Shown in pieces: positions 1-7,384 of a stretch of 18,427 bases of DNA. Position 1 is the stretch's first letter. Every line of letters begins with the position of its first letter. The notes below the pieces were generated by a model, which searched no databases, was not told the origin of the DNA, and saw only the letters and a program-made list of their open reading frames with translations. The stretch covers positions 1 through 18,427 of the forward strand of contig CAPZDM010000034.1 of NCBI GenBank assembly GCA_948745425.1. The letters run 5' to 3'. Both the position numbers and the translations under genes were made by a program. This stretch comes from an uncultured Clostridia bacterium. Lineage in GTDB: Bacteria > Bacillota > Clostridia > TANB77 > CAG-508.

Positions 1-1152
1 TTTGTATTTTTAAAGGAGAAAAAGATAAAGAAGACAAATGCAAAAAATAGATTTGCAATTATAATTCCTGCACGAAATGAAGAAAAGGTAATAGGAAATT
101 TATTAGATAGTTTAGAAAAGCAAAAATATCCAAAAGAATTATACGATGTTTTTGTATTTCCGAATAACTGTAATGACAAAACAAGAGAAATTGCAATAGA
201 GAACAATGCAAAAATAATAGAATCTTCAAAAAGAATAAAATCAAAAGGAGAAGCACTAAAATACAGTTTTAAATACTTAAATGATAATTTTAACTGTTAT
301 GATGCATTTATAATTTTTGATGCAGACAATGTAGTACATCCACAATTTATAGAAAAAATGAATGATGCTTTATGCAGCGGATATCAATTAGCACAAGGAT
401 ATAGAGATAGCAAAAATCCACATGACACATGGATATCTAATTGTTATACACTATATTATATGATACAAAATCATTTCTTCAATAGAGCAAGAATGAATAT
501 AGGACAATCTAGTTTTATCAATGGAACAGGATTTATGATAGCAAAAGAAAGGCTGTACAAAAAAGGTTATAACCCTAAAAGCATGACAGAAGATATAGAA
601 CTATCTGTAAAATGTGCAATAAATAATGAAGAAATAGCCTTTGTAAGAGAAGCAATAACATATGATGAACAAATTACAACTTTAAAAGAATCTTTTAAAC
701 AAAGAATGCGTTGGTCAATAGGAACAAATCAATGCTTATTAAATTATGCACCTAACCTAATACAAGAAGGAATAAAAGGAAAGTTAAATTGTATTGATGC
801 TTTAATATTTTTAATGGCACCAACATTGCAAATTGTAAGTAGTATTGCATTTGCATTACATATAATATTAGCAATAATATATGGAATTAGTCATGACACA
901 TTTTCCTCATTATTATGTTGTTACTTAACAAGTGTTGCTCTATCAATCTTTGCAATAAAATCTAACAATAAAAGAATAAAAGATAACTTAAAGGGAATAT
1001 TGACATTTCCAATATTTATATTAACATGGATACCAGTAAATATAATTGCATTATGGAAAAGAAATTATAAATGGGAAAGAATAGAGCATAATAAGGGTAT
1101 TACTATAGAAAAGATACTAGAATGCAATAATCAAGAAATAAAAAGTGCTTAA
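1..1152 (+). CDS. Membrane glycosyltransferase family 2, 5'-truncated by the window edge
   Basis: The frame is open from base 1 to the TAA at 1150-1152, giving 383 residues; the start lies upstream or in the first bases. Residues about 18-110 form a GT-A fold with IIPARNEE near the start and the metal-binding DAD (D107, D109). The TED motif (196-198) and QRMRW (234-238) follow, the usual D,D,D,QxxRW order of processive or polysaccharide GT2 enzymes. The C-terminus has about four hydrophobic membrane segments (about 255-350) and a basic tail. In this family a nucleotide sugar is used at the cytoplasmic membrane face to extend a glycan or lipid-linked sugar. The substrate cannot be read from the sequence. 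An ATG at 358 is not the start, because the catalytic N-terminal half lies before it. Confidence 0.88.
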   Translation, partial: FVFLKEKKIKKTNAKNRFAIIIPARNEEKVIGNLLDSLEKQKYPKELYDVFVFPNNCNDKTREIAIENNAKIIESSKRIKSKGEALKYSFKYLNDNFNCYDAFIIFDADNVVHPQFIEKMNDALCSGYQLAQGYRDSKNPHDTWISNCYTLYYMIQNHFFNRARMNIGQSSFINGTGFMIAKERLYKKGYNPKSMTEDIELSVKCAINNEEIAFVREAITYDEQITTLKESFKQRMRWSIGTNQCLLNYAPNLIQEGIKGKLNCIDALIFLMAPTLQIVSSIAFALHIILAIIYGISHDTFSSLLCCYLTSVALSIFAIKSNNKRIKDNLKGILTFPIFILTWIPVNIIALWKRNYKWERIEHNKGITIEKILECNNQEIKSA

Positions 1153-1157
1153 ATAAT

Positions 1158-1185
1158 TTGCTTTTTTCTGATATAGTGATATAAT
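1158..1185 (+). promoter_or_regulatory. Candidate promoter for the rubredoxin-flavodiiron operon
   Basis: TTGCTT at 1158-1163 and TATAAT at 1180-1185 are 16 bp apart, just after the glycosyltransferase stop and 32 bp before the rubredoxin ATG. The -35 is imperfect, the -10 perfect. Confidence 0.45.
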
Positions 1186-1217
1186 AACTACAACAAAAAA
1201 AGATAGGAGTGAAGATT

Positions 1218-1358
1218 ATGGAAAAATACAAATGCACAGTATGTGGTTATATTTATGATGAAGAAAAAGAAGGAGTAAAATTTGTTGATTTACCTGATGA
1301 TTGGGTATGCCCATTATGTGGGGTAGGAAAAGAAATGTTTGAAAAAGTCGAAGAATAA
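1218..1358 (+). CDS. Rubredoxin (short-loop form, 46 aa)
   Basis: This small gene encodes two CxxCG-type iron knuckles, CTVCGY near residue 6 and CPLCGV near residue 31. Together they supply the four cysteines that hold a single mononuclear iron. The aromatic residues and the PDDWVCP segment are typical of rubredoxin. It is shorter than the usual 52-54 residues because the loop between the knuckles is cut down, a variant known from Desulfovibrio desulfuricans. A GGAG-type ribosome site (AGGAGTGAAG) precedes the ATG. The next gene is a flavodiiron protein, the classic electron acceptor from rubredoxin, so this is probably its dedicated cytoplasmic electron donor for reducing O2 or NO. Confidence 0.93.
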   Translation: MEKYKCTVCGYIYDEEKEGVKFVDLPDDWVCPLCGVGKEMFEKVEE

Positions 1359-1385
1359 TTTAAAAGCGTTTTCAAATTTAGAAAA

Positions 1386-1425
1386 TGTAAGGGCGCAATC
1401 GGAGAAAAAATCCGAAAACGCCCTA
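1386..1425. repeat. Intergenic palindrome R1 (TGTAGGGGCG-type family)
   Basis: It begins TGTAAGGGCG and ends CGCCCTAA. The outer arms AGGGCG (1390-1395) and CGCCCT (1419-1424) pair, and an inner TCGGA/TCCGA stem (1399-1403 with 1411-1415) closes over an A-rich loop. It lies in the rubredoxin-flavodiiron spacer, so it would also fold in the shared mRNA and could act as a processing or partial termination hairpin. Confidence 0.6.
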
Positions 1426-1453
1426 AAGTGCTAAAAAGGAGGAATAATTAGTA

Positions 1454-2614
1454 ATGAAGATTACAGAAGATATAATATATATTGGAGCAGACGATAAAAC
1501 GATAGACTTATTTGAAGGTCAATATGTTGTCCCAAATGGAATATCATATAATTCTTATCTAATAAAAGATGAAAGAAATGTAATAATGGACACAATAGAT
1601 AAAAGAAAATCTAAAGAATGGTTAGAAAATTTAGAAAAAGCATTAGAAGGACAAAGTCCAGATTATTTAGTAGTATCGCATATGGAACCTGATCATGCCT
1701 TTAACATAGGTGAAATAGCAAATAAATATCCAGAAATGAAAATAATTGGAAATCAAAAAACATTTGTAATGTTAAAACAATTTTTCAATATACCAAATTT
1801 AGAAGAAAGAAAAGTCGAAGTAAAAGAAGGAGAAGAAATAAACATAGGAAAACACACTTTGCAATTTTTTATGGCACCAATGGTTCATTGGCCAGAAGTA
1901 ATGGTAACTTATGAAAAAACAGAAAAAATTGTATTTTCAGCAGATGGTTTTGGAAAATTTGGAACACTTGATGTAAAAGAAGAATGGATAGAAGAAGCAA
2001 GAAGATATTATTTTAATATAGTAGGAAAATATGGAGCACAAGTACAAGCATTATTAAAGAAATTAGCTACATTAGACGTAAAAATGATTTGTCCATTACA
2101 TGGTCCGATATTAAAAGAAAATCTAGAATATTATATAGATAAATATAATACATGGAGCAGTTATACACCAGAAGAAGATGGAATACTCATTGCATATGCT
2201 TCTATATATGGTAATACTGCAAATGTAGCAAAAAAATTAGCTGAAAAATTAGAGCAAAAAGGAGAAAAAAAAGTAATATTAAAAGACTTAGCAAGAGATG
2301 ATATGGCAGATGCAATAGAAGATGCATTTAGATATGACAAAATCATATTTGCTGCTTCAAGCTATAATATGGGGGTATTTCCACCAATGGAACAATTTTT
2401 AAATCAATTAAAGGCAAAAAATTATCAAAATCGTAAAATTGGTATAATTGAAAATGGAACTTGGGCACCATCAGCAGGAAAATGTATGAAAGATATAATA
2501 AGCAATATGAAAGATATTACAATTTATGAACCAACTATAACAGTAATGTCAACTTTAAATGAAGAAACCAGTAAAAAATTAGAAGAGTTAGCCTGTAAAA
2601 TTTTAGAAAATTGA
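1454..2614 (+). CDS. fprA: Flavodiiron protein (A-type flavoprotein, O2/NO reductase)
   Basis: At 386 residues it matches the usual size of a two-domain flavodiiron protein. The N-terminal metallo-beta-lactamase-like domain (about 1-240) keeps every diiron ligand: H76, E78, D80 and H81 (HMEPDH), H145, D164 and H216 in CPLHGP. The C-terminal flavodoxin domain (about 243-386) has the FMN phosphate loop ASIYGNTANVA and the later SSYNMG loop. The family reduces O2 to water and/or NO to N2O in the cytoplasm, with electrons from rubredoxin, which is encoded just upstream. AAAGGAGG lies before the ATG. The gene is co-directional with the rubredoxin, with a 95-bp spacer containing a hairpin. Whether O2 or NO is preferred cannot be told. 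Confidence 0.93.
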   Translation: MKITEDIIYIGADDKTIDLFEGQYVVPNGISYNSYLIKDERNVIMDTIDKRKSKEWLENLEKALEGQSPDYLVVSHMEPDHAFNIGEIANKYPEMKIIGNQKTFVMLKQFFNIPNLEERKVEVKEGEEINIGKHTLQFFMAPMVHWPEVMVTYEKTEKIVFSADGFGKFGTLDVKEEWIEEARRYYFNIVGKYGAQVQALLKKLATLDVKMICPLHGPILKENLEYYIDKYNTWSSYTPEEDGILIAYASIYGNTANVAKKLAEKLEQKGEKKVILKDLARDDMADAIEDAFRYDKIIFAASSYNMGVFPPMEQFLNQLKAKNYQNRKIGIIENGTWAPSAGKCMKDIISNMKDITIYEPTITVMSTLNEETSKKLEELACKILEN

Positions 2615-2690
2615 TAAAAACAAAAAGATATGATAAAATATCCAAAATTAACAAAAGAAAAATTAATCGAATAATTTTGGAGGTAAAACA

Positions 2691-3242
2691 TTGAATGAGT
2701 TAGTAGTATCAGACAAAAAAGGACTATCAAATATACAAAAGGCAATAATATATTTTTTTATATACTCATTTTTGGGATGGTCACTTGAAGTTATATTTGC
2801 AATGTATGTTGAACGTACATTTGTAAATAGGGGATTTCTATTTGGACCAATTTGTCCCATATATGGTTTTGGAGCTTTAATATTAATAGGTAGTTTAAGA
2901 AATGTAAAAGGAAATAAAATATTAAAGTTCATTATAGCAGTTATAGCATTTTCTGTATTTGAGTATATAGTATCCTATATATTAGAGATTTTATTTAATC
3001 AAAGATGGTGGGATTATTCAAATGATATATTGAATTTGCAAGGAAGAATAAGCATATTATACTCATTAGTATGGGGAATACTTGGAATATTATTTACAGA
3101 AAAATTGCATCCATTTGTAAGAAAAAAAGTAGAAAAAATATCTTTATCAATTTCAAAAAAGAAACAAAAAATTATAATATATACTTTAGTAGGTATATTT
3201 GTTGTTGATGAGATTTTCTCAATATTAGCACATTTGAATTGA
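2691..3242 (+). CDS. PF06541-type multi-pass membrane protein (annotated as putative ABC transporter permease), copy 1
   Basis: The start is TTG, placed 7-8 bases after TTTTGGAGG; the ATG four bases later is out of frame. The 183-residue product has about five hydrophobic helices. It carries the family signature: YSFLGWSLE near residue 25, a GFLFGPICPIYGFG loop near residues 45-60, QRWWDYS near residue 105 and a LQGRISILYSLVWG helix. The same signature recurs in the next gene, so the two are tandem paralogues. PF06541 proteins are often labelled ABC-transporter-like (CmpB), but no ATPase lies nearby and the biochemical role is unknown. The C-terminal part is basic (KKVEKISLSISKKKQK), then ends in one more helix. 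Confidence 0.8.
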   Translation: MNELVVSDKKGLSNIQKAIIYFFIYSFLGWSLEVIFAMYVERTFVNRGFLFGPICPIYGFGALILIGSLRNVKGNKILKFIIAVIAFSVFEYIVSYILEILFNQRWWDYSNDILNLQGRISILYSLVWGILGILFTEKLHPFVRKKVEKISLSISKKKQKIIIYTLVGIFVVDEIFSILAHLN

Positions 3243-3280
3243 AAAATAATTTTATACTTTAATGAAAATACTATAGAATG

Positions 3281-3305
3281 TGTAGGGGCGATTAGTAATC
3301 GCCCG
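3281..3305. repeat. Intergenic palindrome R2 (TGTAGGGGCG-type family)
   Basis: TGTAG is followed by two perfect 9-base arms, GGGCGATTA (3286-3294) and TAATCGCCC (3296-3304), around a single central G. It lies between the two PF06541 genes and is the cleanest copy of the family in this window. Confidence 0.7.
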
Positions 3306-3350
3306 TTTTGAGAAATGGCATCTATTCCTAGGAAGGAAATGATATAAAAA

Positions 3351-4142
3351 ATGAAAAAAAAGCAATTTACAATAACAGGAATAAGTATATGGAGAATATT
3401 TGCATATTTTGTTATATATAGTTTTATAGGATATATAATAGAAACCTTATATGCCTTTGTTTTATATGGAGTAATAGAATCAAGACAAAGCTTTCTATAT
3501 GGACCATTTTGTTCAATATATGGATTAGGAGCAGTAGTAATGATATGCACATTACAATATTTTGGGAAAGATGTGCACACATTGTTCTTAGGTGGTTTTT
3601 TAAGTGGAAGTGTTACAGAATATGTTGTAAGTTTTATTGGAGAAAAACTACTTAATACAAAATGGTGGGATTACTCGGACAAGTTCTTAAATATAAATGG
3701 TAGAATATGCTTAATATATTCAATATTTTGGGGATTACTGGGACTATACCTAATAAAGGTTGTAAATCCTTTAATAGATAAATTAATTAACTGGATAAAA
3801 ACAAAATTTGGAGTAATTAAACTAAGAAGTGTAGCAACTATACTAACAGTAGCGCTAATAATAGATTGTATAATATCAGGAGTAGCAATAGACTTTTTCT
3901 TAACCAGAGTTGCAGTTGAAAATGACTTAAATGTATCAAATAAAGAAAAAAGATTAGAAAAATACAATGATATATATATTGAAAATACCAATTTATCTAA
4001 ATTTATCTATAAGAATTGGGGAAATAATAAGATGATAAAGACATATCCAAATTTAACTATAAAACTAGCAAATGGAGAATTAAAACGTATTAGCGAATAT
4101 TATCCAGACATTCCTCCATATTACTTAAAAATCAAAAAATAA
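3351..4142 (+). CDS. PF06541-type multi-pass membrane protein, copy 2 with a C-terminal extension
   Basis: This 263-residue paralogue of the preceding gene shares YSFIGYIIE, the FLYGPFCSIYGLG loop, TKWWDYS and the NGRICLIYSIFWG helix. It is about 80 residues longer. After a hydrophobic helix around 165-188, the chain ends in a charged region (about 195-263), probably a soluble tail. An earlier in-frame ATG at 3339 is followed at once by a stop (ATG ATA TAA), so 3351 is the start; the AGGAAGG ribosome site lies about 14 bases upstream. Its function is unknown, and the duplication suggests two related subunits or divergent roles. Confidence 0.8.
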   Translation: MKKKQFTITGISIWRIFAYFVIYSFIGYIIETLYAFVLYGVIESRQSFLYGPFCSIYGLGAVVMICTLQYFGKDVHTLFLGGFLSGSVTEYVVSFIGEKLLNTKWWDYSDKFLNINGRICLIYSIFWGLLGLYLIKVVNPLIDKLINWIKTKFGVIKLRSVATILTVALIIDCIISGVAIDFFLTRVAVENDLNVSNKEKRLEKYNDIYIENTNLSKFIYKNWGNNKMIKTYPNLTIKLANGELKRISEYYPDIPPYYLKIKK

Positions 4143-4246
4143 TTGCTAAAAATTCTTTTCCAATTTGTATATTAGAATAATAGGTGGTACTGTGCCCAAT
4201 GAAAGAAGTGATAAATCACAATACATAAAGGAATAGGGAGGTTTAA

Positions 4247-4954
4247 ATGAAAGTATTAAAAAGAATAATAATTGTAATAATAATTCTAGCGATATTAGGA
4301 CTAGGAGGTATAGCTGGTGTAGCTATAAATGATGGATATAATATGTATAAAACAGCAATACAAGAAACCTCTCTAGAAGATAAAGTAAATAGTATAAAAT
4401 CAATAGAAAACTATACAAAATTAGAAGAAATGCCTAAAATTTATAAAGATGCTGTACTTGCAGTAGAAGATCATAGGTTTTATAAACATGGAGGAGTAGA
4501 TATAATATCAATAGGTAGAGCAGTAATAAAAGATATACAAGCTATGAGTTTTGTAGAAGGTGGAAGCACAATAACACAACAAGTTGCAAAGAATACATAC
4601 TTTACACAAGAAAAAAGGATTACAAGAAAAATAGCAGAAGTGTTTATGGCAAGGGAATTAGAAAAGAATTATTCGAAAGATGAAATATTAGAATTTTACC
4701 TAAATACAAGTTACTTTGGAGATGGATATTACACTGTAAAAGAAGCATCAAATGGATATTTTGGAAAAAATCCAATAGATATGACAGATTATGAAAGTAT
4801 ACTACTTGCAGGAATCCCAAATGCACCAAGCGTATACTCACCAACCAAAAATCCAGAATTATCAAAACAAAGACAAAAACAAGTAGCTAATGCAATGGTA
4901 GAAAACGGATATATCACAAAAGAACAAGTAGATAAAATATTACAAAACAATTAA
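4247..4954 (+). CDS. Monofunctional peptidoglycan glycosyltransferase (GT51)
   Basis: The 235-residue protein has one N-terminal membrane helix (about 5-27) and a GT51 domain. Catalytic Glu74 sits in EDHRF. The GGSTITQQ motif (105-112) and RKIAE (127-131), which holds the second key Glu, follow, with KDEILEFYLN (144-153) after them. No transpeptidase domain follows. This matches the monofunctional enzymes that polymerise lipid II into glycan strands on the outer face of the membrane. The start has GGGAGG 5-6 bases upstream. It stands alone, without cell-division neighbours, so it is probably an accessory wall polymerase. The 104-bp upstream spacer shows no convincing regulatory element. Confidence 0.93.
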   Translation: MKVLKRIIIVIIILAILGLGGIAGVAINDGYNMYKTAIQETSLEDKVNSIKSIENYTKLEEMPKIYKDAVLAVEDHRFYKHGGVDIISIGRAVIKDIQAMSFVEGGSTITQQVAKNTYFTQEKRITRKIAEVFMARELEKNYSKDEILEFYLNTSYFGDGYYTVKEASNGYFGKNPIDMTDYESILLAGIPNAPSVYSPTKNPELSKQRQKQVANAMVENGYITKEQVDKILQNN

Positions 4955-5005
4955 ATAAAAATATGAATAATTTTATCATTAACTTTAAAGAAATTTTCCA
5001 ACAGA

Positions 5006-5030
5006 TGTAGGGGCGATTATTAATCGCTCG
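5006..5030. repeat. Intergenic palindrome R3 (TGTAGGGGCG-type family)
   Basis: TGTAGGGGCG (5006-5015) opens an inverted repeat, with GCGATTA (5013-5019) and TAATCGC (5021-5027) around one T. One mismatch breaks the longer arm present in R2. It lies between the GT51 gene and cysE. Confidence 0.65.
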
Positions 5031-5128
5031 CTCTTTGGAGGATATATATAACTAAAATGCTATATTCCAAATATTATTTAATGTACAAAAACTAAAATAT
5101 TATCATACCATACAATAGGTGAATATAA

Positions 5129-5653
5129 ATGAAAATTTTAAAACCATTCAAAGAATTGTATGAAGATGCAAAAAATATTAAACGAAAAGATCCAGCTTCA
5201 AGAAATATTATAGAAGTAATGATATTATATCCAGGATTTCATATATTAATATTTCATAAACTATCACATTTTTTATATATTCATAAACTATTTTTCCTTG
5301 CAAGATTAAATTCACAAATAGGAAGATTTTTTACAGGAATTGAGATACATCCAGGAGCAAAAATAGGAAGAAGGTTTTTTATAGACCATGGAATGGGAAT
5401 TGTAATTGGAGAAACAGCGACAATAGGGAACGACTGTACAATGTACCATAATGCAACACTAGGAGGAACAGGAAAAGATAAATATAAAAGGCATCCTGAC
5501 ATTGGAAATAATGTTATGATTGGTGCTGGTGCAAAAATACTAGGACCAATAAAGATAGGTAATAATGTAAAAATTGGAGCAAATAGCACAGTTCTTAAAA
5601 ATATACCAGATAATGTAACAGTAGTTAAATATAATGAAATAATAAAAAGATAA
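5129..5653 (+). CDS. cysE: Serine O-acetyltransferase (CysE)
   Basis: It is the short, 174-residue form common in Firmicutes, lacking the long N-terminal helical domain of the E. coli enzyme. A short helical N-terminus (1-65) precedes a left-handed beta-helix of hexapeptide repeats. GIEIHPGAKIG and FIDHG supply the likely catalytic pair Glu72 and His87; Glu replaces the E. coli Asp, as I recall for other Gram-positive CysE proteins. GGTGK (112-116) and RHP (121-123) belong to the active-site and CoA region. It acetylates L-serine with acetyl-CoA in the first step of cysteine synthesis. No cysK lies adjacent. The ribosome site (ATAGGTGA) is modest. Confidence 0.93.
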   Translation: MKILKPFKELYEDAKNIKRKDPASRNIIEVMILYPGFHILIFHKLSHFLYIHKLFFLARLNSQIGRFFTGIEIHPGAKIGRRFFIDHGMGIVIGETATIGNDCTMYHNATLGGTGKDKYKRHPDIGNNVMIGAGAKILGPIKIGNNVKIGANSTVLKNIPDNVTVVKYNEIIKR

Positions 5654-5688
5654 TTAATGCACATAAAATGTGCATTAATTATCTTTTT
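5644..5688 (+). terminator. Strong intrinsic terminator after cysE
   Basis: A perfect stem of 21 bp (5644-5664 with 5668-5688) closes over AAA and ends in five Ts. The cysE stop codon lies inside the 5' arm. A-run and T-run flanks mean it could also work on the opposite strand. Confidence 0.9.
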
Positions 5689-5716
5689 ATATACTAGAAA
5701 CACCTATATCTTTAAG

Positions 5717-5760
5717 TGTAGGCGCAATCATTTCTTATCTGTATAAAGAAATTGCCTTTT
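5717..5760. repeat. Divergent intergenic palindrome R4
   Basis: TGTAGGCGCAATCA (5717-5730) resembles the start of R1. Its downstream partner AAGAAATTGCCT pairs imperfectly with AGGC-AAT-TTTCTT, with two bulges, and is followed by TTTT. It may be a decayed family member serving as a weak extra terminator between cysE and the cellulase unit. Confidence 0.4.
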
Positions 5761-5774
5761 CATTAACATAATTA

Positions 5775-5803
5775 TTTACATAATAGGAAAAAAGTGGTAT
5801 AAT
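5775..5803 (+). promoter_or_regulatory. Promoter for the GH5-cohesin unit
   Basis: TTTACA (5775-5780) and a perfect TATAAT (5798-5803) are separated by 17 bp. The -10 starts 35 bp before the GH5 ATG, which has its own AAGGAGG site. Confidence 0.6.
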
Positions 5804-5832
5804 AAAATAGTGTTTTAAGGAGGAATTAGTAT

Positions 5833-7371
5833 ATGAAAAAAAGAATAGCAATAATAGGGATAATGATAGCAATAGTACTTATTTGTGCATTATTTATAAT
5901 AAGCAAATCATTTGCACTTGATAATAATGTTAAAGACATTAAATACTATAATAATTTAATAGAAAATCAAAAAGTAGCAACAATTTTATTAAATGAAAAA
6001 ACAGTTTCAAGAAAAACAACAAAAAAAGAAATAATGGAATATGACTCAAAGATAAAATCAGCAAAAGATTCTAATAATAGAATATTAGAAGATACAGATG
6101 TAATTAAAACAGGAGATTACATAACAGTGAACAATGAAGAATACATAGTAGTTTTATATGGAGATGTAAATAAAGATGGTTCTATATGTGATATAGAAGA
6201 TATAATAATAGTTAAAAATAATTACTCTGATAATAGAGAAGTTGATAGTATAGAAAGATTAGCAGCAAATTTAGTAAATGATGATGTTTTAGATACACAA
6301 GACATTGCAAGAATGATAAAAATATACTTAGGTATACTTGGAGAAGACTTAACAACAAAGATTCCAGAGAATTATTTAGACTTTGACACAGAAGGAGATA
6401 AAGAACCAGGAAAAGATGATGAAAAGCCAGGAGAAGACGATAATAAACCAGAAGAAAAACCAGAGCCACAAGAAGGCACTCCAGTAGCAAAACATGGAAA
6501 GTTAAGAGTTAATGCCACAAATATTGTAGACAAAAATGGAGAAGACTTTCAATTAAAGGGAGTAAGTACACATGGGTTACAATGGTTTCCTCAATATGTA
6601 AATCAAGAAGCATTCACATATATGAGAGATGAATGGGGAATTAATGCAATAAGGCTTGCAATGTATTCAGACCCAAATGTTGGTTACACAAAATCTTTAC
6701 ACGAAATAGTAAACAATGGTGTTGAATATGCCAAAAATGCTGGAATATATGTAATAATAGACTGGCATATTTTAAGTGATGGAAATCCAAACACAAATAA
6801 GAACTCAGCAATTGAATTTTTTAAAGAAATGACATCAAAATATAAAGATTATGATAATGTAATCTACGAAATTTGTAATGAGCCAAATGGAGATGTTAAG
6901 TGGGAAAGAGATATAAAACCATATGCAGAAGATGTAATTAAAGCGATAAAAAATATTGATACAGATGCAATAATAGTAGTAGGAACACCAACATGGTCAC
7001 AAGATGTTGATGTTGTCGCTAAAAGTCCAATTACAGGATATGATAATATAATGTATACATTACATTTTTATGCAGCAACACATAAAGAGTATTTAAGACA
7101 AAAAGCAACTATAGCATTAAATGCAGGTTTACCAATATTTGTAACAGAATTTGGTATATGTGATGCTTCTGGAAATGGTGCAATAGATATAAATGAGGCA
7201 AATACATGGATAGATTTCTTAAATCAAAATAACATTAGTTGGATGTGCTGGAACTTATCAAATAAAGATGAAAGCTCGTCAATATTAAAAAATACTGATA
7301 AAACAACAGGGTGGACAAAAGAAGAACTATCAGAAGAAGGAAAATGGCTATTAGAAGCATTAAAAAGATAG
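5833..7371 (+). CDS. Secreted endo-beta-1,4-glucanase: N-terminal dockerin plus GH5 (GH5_2-like)
   Basis: The 512-residue protein starts with a signal or anchor helix (about 3-28, ...KSFAL). Residues about 85-170 form a dockerin-like module. Its first calcium loop is canonical (D111, N113, D115, G116, E122: GDVNKDGSICDIED). The second is weaker (N146, D150, D157) and leads into an ARMIKIYLG helix. An acidic, Pro/Glu/Lys-rich linker (about 184-217) joins it to a GH5 barrel (222-511). Catalytic Glu350 lies in CNEPNGD and nucleophile Glu439 in VTEFG. The IIDWHILSDGNPN and GTPTWSQDVD segments closely recall Bacillus EglS-type cellulases. It should cut internal beta-1,4-glucan bonds outside the cell. 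The next gene encodes a cohesin-like anchor, so the dockerin probably docks there. Confidence 0.92.
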   Translation: MKKRIAIIGIMIAIVLICALFIISKSFALDNNVKDIKYYNNLIENQKVATILLNEKTVSRKTTKKEIMEYDSKIKSAKDSNNRILEDTDVIKTGDYITVNNEEYIVVLYGDVNKDGSICDIEDIIIVKNNYSDNREVDSIERLAANLVNDDVLDTQDIARMIKIYLGILGEDLTTKIPENYLDFDTEGDKEPGKDDEKPGEDDNKPEEKPEPQEGTPVAKHGKLRVNATNIVDKNGEDFQLKGVSTHGLQWFPQYVNQEAFTYMRDEWGINAIRLAMYSDPNVGYTKSLHEIVNNGVEYAKNAGIYVIIDWHILSDGNPNTNKNSAIEFFKEMTSKYKDYDNVIYEICNEPNGDVKWERDIKPYAEDVIKAIKNIDTDAIIVVGTPTWSQDVDVVAKSPITGYDNIMYTLHFYAATHKEYLRQKATIALNAGLPIFVTEFGICDASGNGAIDINEANTWIDFLNQNNISWMCWNLSNKDESSSILKNTDKTTGWTKEELSEEGKWLLEALKR

Positions 7372-7384
7372 GAGGTAGATATAA

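Noticed and set aside
4181..4200. AGGTGGTACTGTGCCC upstream of the GT51 gene, similar to a T-box antiterminator sequence
   Set aside because: The spacer is only 104 bp, with no room for a specifier stem, and no terminator follows; GT51 genes are not usual T-box targets.
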